Assembly: GCA_015059445.1 (NCBI GenBank)
Contig: SVAK01000002.1
Span: forward strand, 60,259-124,258
Reading direction: 5' to 3'
DNA: 64,000 nucleotides
From: Bacillota bacterium
GTDB taxonomy: Bacteria; Bacillota_I; Bacilli_A; RF39; UBA660
The notes under the pieces were generated by a model. It did no database searches, was not told the DNA's origin, and saw only the letters and a program-made list of their open reading frames with translations. A program made the translations under genes and the position numbers. Below are positions 17,001-24,941 of the stretch, one piece after another. The stretch's first letter is position 1. Each line of letters opens with the position of its first letter.

Positions 17001-17556
17001 TGGAATCAGTATTAACTGGTATATATTCAACCTGCATATTTTCTATTATTTGATTTAAAAATTTCCCATCATCATAGTAATTTTCTAATATACTCACCGC
17101 TAATGACAAATGTACAGAACCTCTGTTTAATAAATTTAAAATATAATCTTTTACTGATTGGAGTTTAAACAATCGAGATGGTAATCTAGATAAATCTAAA
17201 TACTCGATTGGTTTGGTAGTTAAATATTCTTCTAAATATAAAATATGTTTTTCTTCTAATGCTTTAGGAGAAATTTTAAAACAAAGGGATGGTTGATATT
17301 TTATAATTAAATCTATAAATTTTTTATTATAATCTAATTTTCTCAATAATTTATTTAAATCTAAATCATCTATTTCAAAATTACATTTTTCATAAATATA
17401 TGAAAAAAAAGCATCAGTTAATAAATCTGGAAAATATTCCACCAGCTTTACTGAATCAAAATGCAAACTATCTTGAAATTCTCTAACTAATTTTTTTATC
17501 TCGTTTTTATATAAAAATGGATACTTAGCCATTAATTTTAATTTTCGTGGATTCAT
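14035..17556 (-). CDS. Unknown 1173-residue helical protein with a GHRSHCCF module
   Basis: The largest protein in the window; no family recognised. Residues 1 to about 640 look like an all-helical repeat scaffold with many Leu/Ile-rich 35-45-residue units and no membrane segment. Around 640-760 is a coiled-coil/charged stretch. Near residue 838 is GHRSHCCF, followed by a beta/alpha module (GGGIEIRDNKGQTIMFSPL, then NVLMIHSIE, then a long helix and a VAISNLAYLD strand) whose arrangement recalls an acetyltransferase-like fold (inference). A small C-terminal beta domain begins DWYVIITQDNKVITNYLP. The start ATG overlaps the csp stop by 4 bases (ATGA), so the two are translationally coupled. One continuous frame of 3.5 kb with ordinary codon use argues for selection. 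Confidence 0.75.
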   Translation of the reverse strand: MNPRKLKLMAKYPFLYKNEIKKLVREFQDSLHFDSVKLVEYFPDLLTDAFFSYIYEKCNFEIDDLDLNKLLRKLDYNKKFIDLIIKYQPSLCFKISPKALEEKHILYLEEYLTTKPIEYLDLSRLPSRLFKLQSVKDYILNLLNRGSVHLSLAVSILENYYDDGKFLNQIIENMQVEYIPVNTDSIKNSFIWNSDEILINLMKSNYRIILAVPAHKKNYALQIMAEMIRDGSFRFEEGIFYGREFNFIFQSKLITDAIMSLQDFKQYYDFLRMSTIDNFSEEQINKLVNVFEQEREFVFPKDYTSSSKILKIFLQKKELLQYLLYFPNESFTQENIEYICLNLSSNEIKRILNKLSDDNYFIHRLLIRCKNDILNNNYETISLLSILNQIQLSNEEDKKLFSEIINLYFRQKEYRDFKTNSFITHNYELVESLIKISTLEDFKLFFAEIQKSFDLSLAMIVIKNYKRCGLNDENLNQLCEYYLTRVKNSLALQFNDKSSAYLVVEKMLNGTRNSFSLNYIKSDAHLKVAAQFTDILSRKDAEKISTAHGTLYEFINKKHLKEIITLISNQFNVSSFQAFDLAIRMYGTIGYVHCRDLLSPNQEKNYGPVNYEKLNAIFSNISLDNVLLVQQGNNFVPVENQKLMTLMFGNNYKDKNAAIHHYLTNFSDLTIEMEKSIAKIENDSKLSAHQKKEKQEEVRAQFASLKENIEKFINRFSWAFDNWELIEEEYYKLLNVSKLPTKLNISFINAIAKRVLSVQEEITLDFRDEPLKNSRVFDYVGVDTQWVTNPSTARRRAQTLSRRMEDIKTKKFPNVTIKKDNYTLFVYGPQDRDILSAGHRSHCCFRPNGNADDQGKDTSLLNYCVSTEYGGGIEIRDNKGQTIMFSPLLRNGNVLMIHSIETEHHNTELLKVVHEMLIQYAEKTLAEAKASGDNLDFVAISNLAYLDESFCKGVLPTDKKFHIYDANNSFNGMYNNLGSTSHHILAFNPEKKISDISYGSAMRSYDYPTFEYNFIYQFSQEELIMMKQIVEIKNNISVLSNKRFDLSPGLTDYQKERYRLWLEIKAYKKKYLDLYKKLISMKPGTNLLEQYKKAVYFINSINEKLNISLDVDMAEVYFGKDWYVIITQDNKVITNYLPTGASYARSTLEKLSKLRPELFPNGRSEDVLEGLKI

Positions 17557-17774
17557 AAACTTGTCTTTTCCTTCTTTTCAACCTTTAATGCATAGTCTAA
17601 ATCGCCAAAATTAGGTATAAATTCCACCGTTTCACCCGTTGTGTATATTTCCTTTGCATTAACACCGCTAGATTGTTCAAAATAATATAAAGATTCATCA
17701 GCTCCGATAATATACCCATAACCTTTTGTTTTGTCAAACCACTTTATAGTTCCATTCATTTTAAGTTCTTGCAT
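17553..17774 (-). CDS. Divergent cold-shock-domain protein
   Basis: A 73-residue single OB-fold protein. MNGTIKWFDKTKGYGYIIG matches the cold-shock start and RNP1 motif, with Tyr replacing the usual Phe residues. The second RNA-binding motif (normally VFVHF) is LYYFEQS, so nucleic-acid binding may be altered. AAGGTG lies 8 bases before the ATG. It stops in TGA overlapping the ATG of the 1173-residue gene, a coupling unusual for cold-shock genes, which normally stand alone. It probably binds RNA and may act with or upstream of the giant protein (inference). Confidence 0.85.
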   Translation of the reverse strand: MQELKMNGTIKWFDKTKGYGYIIGADESLYYFEQSSGVNAKEIYTTGETVEFIPNFGDLDYALKVEKKEKTSL

Positions 17775-17795
17775 ATTTTAAACACCTTATTTTAA

Positions 17796-19184
17796 TTATA
17801 GCATATTTATTTTAAAATAAAATACTGAACCTTTATTTATTTCACTTGTAACACCATATTCAAAATTATGTTTATTAAGTATCTCTTTAACTATAGATAA
17901 TCCTAAACCTGTACTCACAACATTTCTTCTGTGATTCTTTTCATTTTTATAATATTTATCCCAAATATAAGATAACTCATCTTTTTTTATTCCTTTTCCA
18001 GTATCTATAATTTCTACTAAATAATCTTTATTTTCTTTTGTAACTTTTATTTTAACGATTTTATCTTTTCCTGTATAATTTATTGCATTATTCAATAAAT
18101 TATACATTACTTGATTTATTTTGTTTTTATCAGCCTTTACTATTACTTTCTTAGGTAAATCTAAAATAAATTTATATTCTTCAAGCTCTTTCATAACAGA
18201 ATATCTTTTAATTATCCCCTTTATTTCCTTTATTAAATCATATTCTTCATAATTATACATATAAGAATCATTTTGAACTTTAGAAAGTTCTAGTATATCA
18301 TTAACTAAAATCGTTAATCTATCCGTTTCTTCCATTATAATATCTAAATGTTCATTCATTTTTTTTGGTTCTTTATGTGATATATCTTTAATCATTTCGG
18401 CATAAGCCTTAATCATGGTAAGAGGAGTTTTTAAATCATGAGAAACATTAGCCATTAAATCCCTTTTTAACTCATCACTTTTACTTAATTCTTTTTGAAC
18501 TTCTTCTAAAGTTTTAGATAATTCTTCTATTTCTAAAACCCCATTTTTAGGAAACTTCGTATCATACTTTCCTTCGCCAAGTGATTTTGCTTTTTTTGTT
18601 ATTTCCCTTATTGGTTTGGTTATTTTATTTGCTAAGAAAAAAGATATTAAAACTGAACATAAAATTATTAACAAAATAAAATAAATTTTTTGTCCTTGAA
18701 ACAATTTAATAAAACTAGACACATTTTCCAAATTACTATATATAAATACATTTTTACTATTAGTTTTAAATGCATAAAGTATTCCCTTAGTATCTGTTTT
18801 ATAGTTAGTTATGTTAAAATAATCACTCGCCTTATCACTTAAAATAAACTTTTTAATTTTATTATTTATTATCTTATCATTATTATTTAAAACACATCCT
18901 TTTTGCAAAGTATTAAAATTAAATGCTACATAATTATTATCAATAACTTTTATACATACTTCATTTTCATATGCTAATTGCTCTGCTAAAACATAAGTAT
19001 CTTTATTAGAAAAATTAAATTCTTCTATAATATTATTCATTTTGTTTATTTGATAATTTCTATATAATAAACTAAAAATTATATTTTCGCTAAACCACAA
19101 TAATAAAATTATTCCAATATTAAATATCAAAATAAACATTAAAGTTTTAAATTCTATTCCTTTAATTTTTTTCTTTATATTCAA
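17796..19184 (-). CDS. Sensor histidine kinase
   Basis: A 462-residue membrane kinase of the classic two-helix type: membrane helix about 14-36, an extracytoplasmic sensor domain to about 165, a second helix 167-187, and a HAMP linker (ANKITKPIREITKKAKSLGEGKYD). The HisKA motif has phospho-acceptor H249 (VSHDLKTPL), and the HATPase domain carries N (NLLNNAINYTG), G1 (DTGKGI) and G2 (STGLGLSIV) boxes. The start lies 23 bases inside the end of the response regulator gene, so they form one unit. Stimulus unknown; its downstream neighbours are envelope genes. Confidence 0.9.
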   Translation of the reverse strand: MNIKKKIKGIEFKTLMFILIFNIGIILLLWFSENIIFSLLYRNYQINKMNNIIEEFNFSNKDTYVLAEQLAYENEVCIKVIDNNYVAFNFNTLQKGCVLNNNDKIINNKIKKFILSDKASDYFNITNYKTDTKGILYAFKTNSKNVFIYSNLENVSSFIKLFQGQKIYFILLIILCSVLISFFLANKITKPIREITKKAKSLGEGKYDTKFPKNGVLEIEELSKTLEEVQKELSKSDELKRDLMANVSHDLKTPLTMIKAYAEMIKDISHKEPKKMNEHLDIIMEETDRLTILVNDILELSKVQNDSYMYNYEEYDLIKEIKGIIKRYSVMKELEEYKFILDLPKKVIVKADKNKINQVMYNLLNNAINYTGKDKIVKIKVTKENKDYLVEIIDTGKGIKKDELSYIWDKYYKNEKNHRRNVVSTGLGLSIVKEILNKHNFEYGVTSEINKGSVFYFKINML

Positions 19185-19827
19185 TTTTATAACCCATTCC
19201 TCTAACTGTTTTAATTAAATCGCGATATTTACCTAATCGCGATCTTAAAGTTTTGATATGCGTATCAACTGTTCTATCATCACCATAAAAGTCATACCCC
19301 CAAATAGCAGATAATAATTTTTCTCTAGATAATGCTATATTTTTATTTTCCATTAGGCATTTAAGCAAATCATATTCTTTAGGAGTAAGTTCAATTATTT
19401 TATCATCTACATAAACTTCATGTGCTAAATCATCTATTTTAATTCCTGATAATATTAAACATTCTTCTCTATTATTTCTCTTTGTTATCGCTTTAACTCT
19501 TGCCACTAATTCTTTAGGACTAAAAGGTTTAGTTACATAATCATCTATTCCTAAATCAAATCCAATAAGTTTATCATACTCTTCACTTCTAGCAGATAGC
19601 ATAATAAAAGGAATATCCTTCAAATGTTTTATTTCTTTACATGCAGTATAACCGTCCATTTTTGGCATCATTATATCCATAATAACTAAATCTATATTAT
19701 GTCTTTTTATTACATTAATGGCATCAATACCATTCTCTGCTTCGTAAGTAACAAAACCTTCTAAATTTAAATATTCTCTAATTACTTCTCTTATTAATTT
19801 TTCATCGTCAACAATTAAAATATTCAT
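19162..19827 (-). CDS. OmpR/PhoB-family response regulator
   Basis: A 221-residue two-domain regulator. The receiver has D7-D8 acidic pocket, phospho-acceptor D51 (LVIMDIMMPKMDGY), the conserved Ser (MLSARS) and Lys (DDYVTKPFSP). The C-terminal winged helix has the typical LTPKEYDLLKCLMEN, and GDDRTVDTHIKTLRSRLG recognition region. The ATG at 19827 has AGGTGG upstream; the GTG at 19836 is part of that site. It is the partner of the overlapping kinase gene. A possible promoter (TTCATG, 18-base spacer, TATACT) lies at 19848-19877. Confidence 0.92.
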   Translation of the reverse strand: MNILIVDDEKLIREVIREYLNLEGFVTYEAENGIDAINVIKRHNIDLVIMDIMMPKMDGYTACKEIKHLKDIPFIMLSARSEEYDKLIGFDLGIDDYVTKPFSPKELVARVKAITKRNNREECLILSGIKIDDLAHEVYVDDKIIELTPKEYDLLKCLMENKNIALSREKLLSAIWGYDFYGDDRTVDTHIKTLRSRLGKYRDLIKTVRGMGYKIEYKEKN

Positions 19828-19847
19828 GAATACCACCTATGTTATAT

Positions 19848-19877
19848 AGTATAACATAAATGTGAAATATACATGAA
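19848..19877 (-). promoter_or_regulatory. Possible promoter of the two-component operon
   Basis: On the minus strand TTCATG (19877-19872), 18 bases, TATACT (19853-19848). The -35 is a moderate match and overlaps the T run of the neighbouring terminator. Confidence 0.4.
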
Positions 19878-19900
19878 AAAAGCAACTATTCTAAAGTTGC
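19876..19900 (-). terminator. Intrinsic terminator of the LtaS-type gene
   Basis: Stem GCAACT/AGTTGC with a 7-base loop, then a T run on the minus strand. The hairpin includes the TAG stop codon of the gene. Confidence 0.75.
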
Positions 19901-21907
19901 ATCTCTTTTCTTCATATTAAACAAATCATAAGTAATAATTGCATTATTTACTCCTAACAATGTTTCAGTATATTCTACATTATCAGTTATATAATCATTA
20001 TCTAATATTATACCTTCTTTTAAAATTTTATATTCCCCAGTTGAGTTATTGTAATATATTGTATCTGTTAAATAATTTCCATTAGGAAACACAACTATAT
20101 TATTATTTTGGATATTAAAGATATCATGACCTAAAACATATTTATTGTCAATATCTAACATATTATATAAAGTAGGAGCAGCATCATACATTCCCATTGT
20201 TGTATCAACTTCACCTTTTAATTTTTTGGATAAAGTTTTATTTTTAGTCCATATAATTAAAGGAGTCTTTTTATTTAAATTGTGATCATAACTATCATAC
20301 TCTATATAACTTTCATCTTCTTTATCTTTCAATTTACCAGTTGTATAATCGTAATTATATAAATAATTCATATCTTTATAGCTTATTTTTGCATCATGAT
20401 CACCATAGAAAATAAACACTGTGTTATTAAAATAATCACTTTCCTTAATATAAGTTAAAAAATCTCCTAAAGCTTCATCAGCATAATGACTACTAACAAT
20501 ATATCTTCCAATATCTCTATCACATAAATAACAATTACTAACATCAAATCCTGTAACTTCGTCAGTATAATAATCGGTTAAGTCTAAATCAAATGATTCA
20601 TGTGAATCAAAAGGTGAATGGTTAGATAAAGTAATGACTGTTCCAAAATAATTTTCATAAGTACTTTCAAAAGTTTCTAATTTCTCTATTGCCTGCTCAA
20701 AGAATACTTTATCATTTACACCTAATCCAATCCAATCTTTTTCTGTATCAAAGACAAATGATTCTCGATAATACATTTCACTATAACCTAGCCTTGGATG
20801 AACATTATTTCTATTCCACATTGATGAATAATTACCATGCATGCTAAATGTATAATAACCTTTATTTTTTAAATTTGTGGCTATCGTATTAAAAGTATTG
20901 TCATAATAACTTACAAATACTGTTCCACTAGATGATGGCATCAAACCAGTAAGCATTATATATTCAGCGTCAGATGATGTTCCAGTAGATATTTGAGGAT
21001 AAAAATTACTAAAGAATAGTCCTTCACTAGCTAATTTATTTAAGTTGGGTGTAACAGTTTGACCATTAAATTCTAAATCCATCAAAAAGTTTTGAATACT
21101 TTCCATGTGAACGTAGACTACATTATAGCCTTCTAAAATTCCAGTATATTTATTTTCTTTGTTATATTTTTCTCTTTCTTCACTTTCAAAATAATTAGTA
21201 AATAATTCATAAGCTTCTTCATAACCAAATAAGCTATTAATTTTTGGAATAAGGGTTTGAAAAATATCATTACCCTGATAAAGTAGTATACCGAATCTTT
21301 CAACAACACTTTCTCTATTCCATAACTTTGCAAGACGGCTAAAATCAGATGGCGTAGAAACGATTAATCTGAGTACAATTATTGCTATCCCAATACCCAT
21401 AGTAAATAAAAACAATTTTAAACTTTTCTCAATTTTTAGCATGTAATTATAATATGGTGAATATCTAAGTTTTTGATGAATATAACAGAAGGTTATTGGT
21501 ATGAACAAATAAATAAAATCCACTAATTTTAAACCATCAAAAATAGAATCTGTAACTGTTTCGGCTTGAGATAAGGTTGCCAATTCTCCTACTGAGGCGA
21601 AATTGGTATAAAAAGTATAGTATATTGAATTTACAACAAAAATCAGCGTAAAAATGCATAACCAACTAAAAAAATATCTAAATTGTTTATCTGGCTTACA
21701 AAAATATCCAAATGATCCTATGATAAAAATTAATCCTAATTCAGTTATCATAGACTTAAAATTTAATGCGTTACCAATAGTAAATCCCCTTAAAAATAAA
21801 CAACCTGCAAATGATAAAATAACGTATGATAAAAACAACCTATTTTTATATATATAAGAATATAAAAGCAAACTAATTTTTTTCAAAACATTGTTAATCT
21901 TCTTCAT
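19886..21907 (-). CDS. ltaS: LtaS-type lipoteichoic acid synthase (sulfatase family)
   Basis: A 673-residue protein with an N-terminal block of about five membrane helices (to residue ~185) and an extracellular alkaline-phosphatase/sulfatase domain. Metal and catalytic residues fit LtaS: E269 (VYVHMES), nucleophile T310 in STGTSSDAE, HGNYSSMWNRN and the metal-binding YGDHDAKI. Such enzymes polymerise glycerol-phosphate from phosphatidylglycerol. A segment near 460-480 (YYTDEVTGFDVSNCYLC) is longer than I expect for the family. AAGAAGGA ribosome site and a strong promoter at 21929-21957. A related phosphoglycerol transferase is possible. Confidence 0.85.
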   Translation of the reverse strand: MKKINNVLKKISLLLYSYIYKNRLFLSYVILSFAGCLFLRGFTIGNALNFKSMITELGLIFIIGSFGYFCKPDKQFRYFFSWLCIFTLIFVVNSIYYTFYTNFASVGELATLSQAETVTDSIFDGLKLVDFIYLFIPITFCYIHQKLRYSPYYNYMLKIEKSLKLFLFTMGIGIAIIVLRLIVSTPSDFSRLAKLWNRESVVERFGILLYQGNDIFQTLIPKINSLFGYEEAYELFTNYFESEEREKYNKENKYTGILEGYNVVYVHMESIQNFLMDLEFNGQTVTPNLNKLASEGLFFSNFYPQISTGTSSDAEYIMLTGLMPSSSGTVFVSYYDNTFNTIATNLKNKGYYTFSMHGNYSSMWNRNNVHPRLGYSEMYYRESFVFDTEKDWIGLGVNDKVFFEQAIEKLETFESTYENYFGTVITLSNHSPFDSHESFDLDLTDYYTDEVTGFDVSNCYLCDRDIGRYIVSSHYADEALGDFLTYIKESDYFNNTVFIFYGDHDAKISYKDMNYLYNYDYTTGKLKDKEDESYIEYDSYDHNLNKKTPLIIWTKNKTLSKKLKGEVDTTMGMYDAAPTLYNMLDIDNKYVLGHDIFNIQNNNIVVFPNGNYLTDTIYYNNSTGEYKILKEGIILDNDYITDNVEYTETLLGVNNAIITYDLFNMKKRDATLE

Positions 21908-21928
21908 TTTTTCCTTCTTCTTTGATTA

Positions 21929-21957
21929 ATTATAGCAAATAACACTTTCTTAATCAA
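21929..21957 (-). promoter_or_regulatory. Sigma-A promoter of the LtaS-type gene
   Basis: On the minus strand TTGATT (21957-21952), 17 bases, TATAAT (21934-21929), followed by the ribosome site AAGAAGGA. Confidence 0.75.
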
Positions 21958-21962
21958 CTTTT

Positions 21963-22154
21963 CTAAAGAGGATAAGTAGCTAAGAACAAAATAATAGAAA
22001 TTGCAATAGCAAATATTAAATAGAAAATTTTACATAAACAAATCAATACTTTTTTAATTCCGCTATTTTTTATTTTTTCTATTTTATGTTCTATGGGTTT
22101 ATAAATAGTTAACCCTAAACCTTCATTATAAATTTGTTCAACGTATTCTTTCAT
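21963..22154 (-). CDS. Small single-span membrane protein
   Basis: A 63-residue protein: residues 1-35 are soluble and charged (EQIYNEGLGLTIYKPIEHKIEKIKNSG), and 36-62 form a hydrophobic helix ending in ATYPL. It begins 2 bases after the glycosyltransferase stop, with AAGGAT upstream, so it is probably co-translated. It may be an accessory subunit of the glycosyltransferase, as small partners occur with processive family-2 synthases; this is inference. It ends before the LtaS promoter. Confidence 0.6.
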   Translation of the reverse strand: MKEYVEQIYNEGLGLTIYKPIEHKIEKIKNSGIKKVLICLCKIFYLIFAIAISIILFLATYPL

Positions 22155-22155
22155 A

Positions 22156-23664
22156 TTAATTATCCTTTTTAGATTTATCTATATCATCAATTGTTATTTG
22201 ACTATTATGTGGAATTGGTTTCCAAGTAACTTTAACAAATAATGCTGCATAAATAGTATATCTTCCTATAATGTCAAATGTCGGCCACGTCAAAGTATAT
22301 AAACATTTTTTCCAAAAACTAATTTTTTTGATACGATGACCTTCAACTATAAATAAATATACTGCCACCCAACATTTTGCTAAATAAGTTCCTATACGAT
22401 ATATAAATCTTGCTAATATTGCAAGTAAAGCGCTTACAAAAAAAGCGGTTATTCCAGGGCTTAATGTTAGCCTTTTTTTGCCAAATAATAAAACTAAGGC
22501 TTTGGCAAACCAAGTGTTTCCAGTAATTATTGATACATTTTCTAAACCATAAACACTAGAAAAACATGCATAAATTATAACACTTACTAATATCCATCTA
22601 ACTAAATTAATTACCACTATAGGTGTTAACTGCATTAATGTATCAAAAGAGGCAAAACGATGTCTAATTGATTCTAATATTGAAAGTAAAAAATCTTTTA
22701 GTGTTTTTTGCTTTTTTGCTTTTTTATCGTTATTCCACTTTTCTTTTACAAAAAGTTTTCCGAAAAATATATTCAAAAACAGACTAGGTCCCGATTCGGC
22801 AAATGCTAGTAAATGTCCTTTTGACCATCTTAATCTTTGACGTAATGCCACTCTTAAACTGGTTGGTTGTTCATCAAAAAATTCTGCTTCATCTTGGTAA
22901 GTTATTTGATAACCTTGTGCAACTGCATCCGCAGTTAATGCTCTATCCTCAGTTAAAGAAGTATATTTCCAACCGTTTTTAACAATTTCGCTAGCGAATA
23001 AAAAACCTGTTCCTTGAATATTTGTTGCAAGTCTTAAAACACTTCTAGCGCGATGATTACATCTAATTGATCTTATCCAATGCAGCGCATATGTTGATGC
23101 AATCCAATTCTCATCAAAATTCTTAGTATTACGATACGATGTTATTATTTTTTCGCCAGAATCAAATGCATCATTCATCTTTGTAATAAAATTTTGATTT
23201 AATAAATTATCAGCATCAAATATAAAATATCCTTCAAAAGACATACGACCATAATCTTTTTCTATTTGTTCAAGCAAGTATTGCATAGCAAAACCTTTTG
23301 TCTTATGTTCATTATCAAATCTTTCATAACAAATTGCACCATGTTTCCTTGCGATTTCAGCAGTGTTATCAGTACAATTATCAGCTACCACAAATGTTGT
23401 TAATAAATCACTTGGATAATCTTGCTTTTTAATGCTATCAAGCAAATTACCTATAACAAATTTTTCATTTCTTGCTGCAATTAATATTGCATATTTATGT
23501 TTATTTGTGGCTGGTTTAAACTTTCTTGTAAACAAAAATCCTATAGCATAATAAACGGATTTATAAATAGTTAAAATTCCCAATACAATTCCAATAATAT
23601 TATAAATTTCTCTACTTTTTAAATAAGAATTACCAATTGTTTCTATTATACTTAAAAAATTCAT
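22156..23664 (-). CDS. Membrane family-2 glycosyltransferase
   Basis: A 502-residue protein with an N-terminal membrane segment, a GT-A domain and several C-terminal membrane helices. Catalytic motifs are VADNCTDNTAEIA, FIFDADNLL, TEDRALT and QRLRWSKGH, i.e. the D, DxD, TED and Q(R/Q)xRW set of cellulose- or poly-GlcNAc-synthase-like processive enzymes. The sugar and polymer are unknown; a surface polysaccharide or glycolipid is likely. ATG at 23664 with GAGGT upstream is preferred to the GTG at 23679. It is followed directly by a small membrane protein, then the LtaS-type gene. Confidence 0.85.
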   Translation of the reverse strand: MNFLSIIETIGNSYLKSREIYNIIGIVLGILTIYKSVYYAIGFLFTRKFKPATNKHKYAILIAARNEKFVIGNLLDSIKKQDYPSDLLTTFVVADNCTDNTAEIARKHGAICYERFDNEHKTKGFAMQYLLEQIEKDYGRMSFEGYFIFDADNLLNQNFITKMNDAFDSGEKIITSYRNTKNFDENWIASTYALHWIRSIRCNHRARSVLRLATNIQGTGFLFASEIVKNGWKYTSLTEDRALTADAVAQGYQITYQDEAEFFDEQPTSLRVALRQRLRWSKGHLLAFAESGPSLFLNIFFGKLFVKEKWNNDKKAKKQKTLKDFLLSILESIRHRFASFDTLMQLTPIVVINLVRWILVSVIIYACFSSVYGLENVSIITGNTWFAKALVLLFGKKRLTLSPGITAFFVSALLAILARFIYRIGTYLAKCWVAVYLFIVEGHRIKKISFWKKCLYTLTWPTFDIIGRYTIYAALFVKVTWKPIPHNSQITIDDIDKSKKDN

Positions 23665-23688
23665 AAAATACCTCGTCACTTCATAAAA

Positions 23689-23717
23689 ATTATAACATAT
23701 ACTATAAATATAATGAA
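23689..23717 (-). promoter_or_regulatory. Promoter of the glycosyltransferase gene
   Basis: On the minus strand TTCATT (23717-23712), 17 bases, TATAAT (23694-23689). It is divergent from the tRNA-Gly promoter. Confidence 0.55.
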
Positions 23718-23724
23718 GTTTTTA

Positions 23725-23753
23725 TTGCAATATATCATTATTTTTGTTATTAT
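23725..23753 (+). promoter_or_regulatory. Promoter of tRNA-Gly
   Basis: TTGCAA at 23725-23730, 17 bases, TATTAT at 23748-23753. The predicted start of transcription is within a few bases of the tRNA 5' end. Confidence 0.5.
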
Positions 23754-23761
23754 AAATTTAT

Positions 23762-23836
23762 GCAGGTGTAGTATAATGGTTAATATATAACCTTGCCAAG
23801 GTTGAGATGGGAGTTCGATTCTCCTCACTTGCTCCA
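23762..23836 (+). tRNA. tRNA-Gly (GCC anticodon)
   Basis: A 75-base cloverleaf with encoded CCA. The acceptor stem GCAGGTG pairs with CACTTGC (one G-U). The anticodon loop TTGCCAA on a TAACC/GGTTG stem gives GCC, which reads GGC and GGT. The T arm is GGGAG-TTCGATT-CTCCT, followed by discriminator T and CCA. Confidence 0.95.
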
Positions 23837-23845
23837 TTTGAAAAC

Positions 23846-23882
23846 AACTTACGAACCAATACGGTGTCGTAAGTTTTTATTT
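23846..23882 (+). terminator. Intrinsic terminator of tRNA-Gly
   Basis: A 9-bp stem AACTTACGA/TCGTAAGTT with a 12-base loop, followed by TTTATTTT. Confidence 0.8.
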
Positions 23883-23929
23883 TGTGTTTCAATCGAACTC
23901 GGGTAGCAGCCTGAAAGATATATAGATAC

Positions 23930-23965
23930 AATGTTATCTTTCTATGAAAGATAACATTTTTTATA
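23930..23965 (+). terminator. Second plus-strand terminator, source unclear
   Basis: A 13-bp perfect stem AATGTTATCTTTC/GAAAGATAACATT with a TAT loop, followed on the plus strand by TTTTTATATTTT. The minus-strand flank has no T run, so it serves plus-strand transcripts: tRNA read-through, or a short RNA from 23880-23930. Confidence 0.75.
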
Positions 23966-24027
23966 TTTTAATACTTCATTATGCATTTTTTTATTTAAAA
24001 TAAAGTAACCCAAATAAATTCAATGTT

Positions 24028-24585
24028 TTATAAATTAAATTTTTTTATTATTATATCCGCAGTTTCTTGTGGTGTTAGATTTGTATTATCTATCTTTATA
24101 TAGTTTTTATATATTTTATCTACTTCCCCTTCTGTTGATATTAATCTATATTTATCAACAGAATCAATTAATTCTTGATCACTACTTTCTGTATTTCTCT
24201 TAGATGGTTTATTATATAATCTATGTTGTGTTTTATTTCTGTCAAGTCTAGTTTGCAAATCTGTAACTAGTTCTACGATATATAGTTGTCCATCAAATAT
24301 TTTATTTATATTTTCAACATAATTCCAATCTTCCTCTTCACTAAATGCCCAAACATAAGTAAATATTAAATCACTATTAGTACTTATTGCGGCATTAAAT
24401 GTCGCCATTCTGATATCTTTAGATAATATTTTGTGCGCTGGATGTCCCCAACCAAATATTTTTGCAGAAAGGTCTAAACTATCATGATTCATAGTCATTG
24501 ATATTCCTGTTTTTTCTTTTATAGCTTCTGCTACCGTCATTTTTCCTACAGCTTGGGCTCCTGTTATTAATATTAATTTTGACAT
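24028..24585 (-). CDS. Small P-loop kinase-like protein
   Basis: A 185-residue AAA_18/AAA_33-type nucleoside-kinase-like protein. The Walker A motif GAQAVGKMT is at residues 9-17. DLIFTYVW near 72-79 is a Walker B-like strand. A lid region rich in Arg/Lys (RLDRNKTQHRLYNKPSKRN) lies near 111-130. Related small P-loop proteins phosphorylate nucleotides, antibiotics or other small molecules; the substrate cannot be read from the sequence. A GGAGGA ribosome site is present. It appears to stand alone between tRNA-Gly and the end of ileS. Confidence 0.7.
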   Translation of the reverse strand: MSKLILITGAQAVGKMTVAEAIKEKTGISMTMNHDSLDLSAKIFGWGHPAHKILSKDIRMATFNAAISTNSDLIFTYVWAFSEEEDWNYVENINKIFDGQLYIVELVTDLQTRLDRNKTQHRLYNKPSKRNTESSDQELIDSVDKYRLISTEGEVDKIYKNYIKIDNTNLTPQETADIIIKKFNL

Positions 24586-24941
24586 TTTTATTTTTCCTCC
24601 TTTATTACCTAATAAATCTATTGAATTAAAATAATTTTTTTGATTAAATCATATCATACAAATATAAAAAGACTATTAACTCTATAAATTTATAGATATC
24701 ATTAACCTTTTAATTATAAAAACAATCAAAATATTATTCAAAAATAGCAATAATAATACTTTGTACTATTGATAGTGCTATTTTTTTATAATGGCTACTT
24801 TGGTAAAAGAAGTTACGTATAAAAATTATTCACAACACCAATTTGTTTATAATTATGTAGGTCCTTAACACCTCGGCTTTTTTCTAATTTGTTAACACAG
24901 TTTTGTTATTTTTTCAAACGAAAGTCTAGTGTGTTTATGAT
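24586..24941. other. Intergenic region downstream of ileS
   Basis: No convincing gene. It contains a perfect 16-bp palindrome TCTATAAATTTATAGA at 24681-24696, the hairpin at 24740-24787, and an isolated 25-codon ORF (24791-24868, plus) without a ribosome site. The remainder is AT-rich and featureless. Confidence 0.4.
24740..24787 (-). terminator. Probable terminator downstream of ileS
   Basis: The AAAAATAGCA arm at 24740-24749 pairs with TGCTATTTTT at 24776-24785, with an imperfect inner stem. Both strands have short T runs after it. It is about 155 bases after the ileS stop. Confidence 0.45.

Noticed and set aside
23885..23915. Second tRNA gene after tRNA-Gly
   Set aside because: The T-loop-like string lacks complementary stems and an acceptor stem.
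24681..24696. 16-bp perfect palindrome as an operator or attachment site
   Set aside because: All A/T except the ends and not next to a promoter; such palindromes are expected by chance at this base composition.
24791..24868. 25-codon plus-strand ORF (starts MATLVKEVTYKNYSQHQ) as a transposase start
   Set aside because: It vaguely recalls N-termini of some transposases, but there is no ribosome site, no downstream homology and no inverted repeats.
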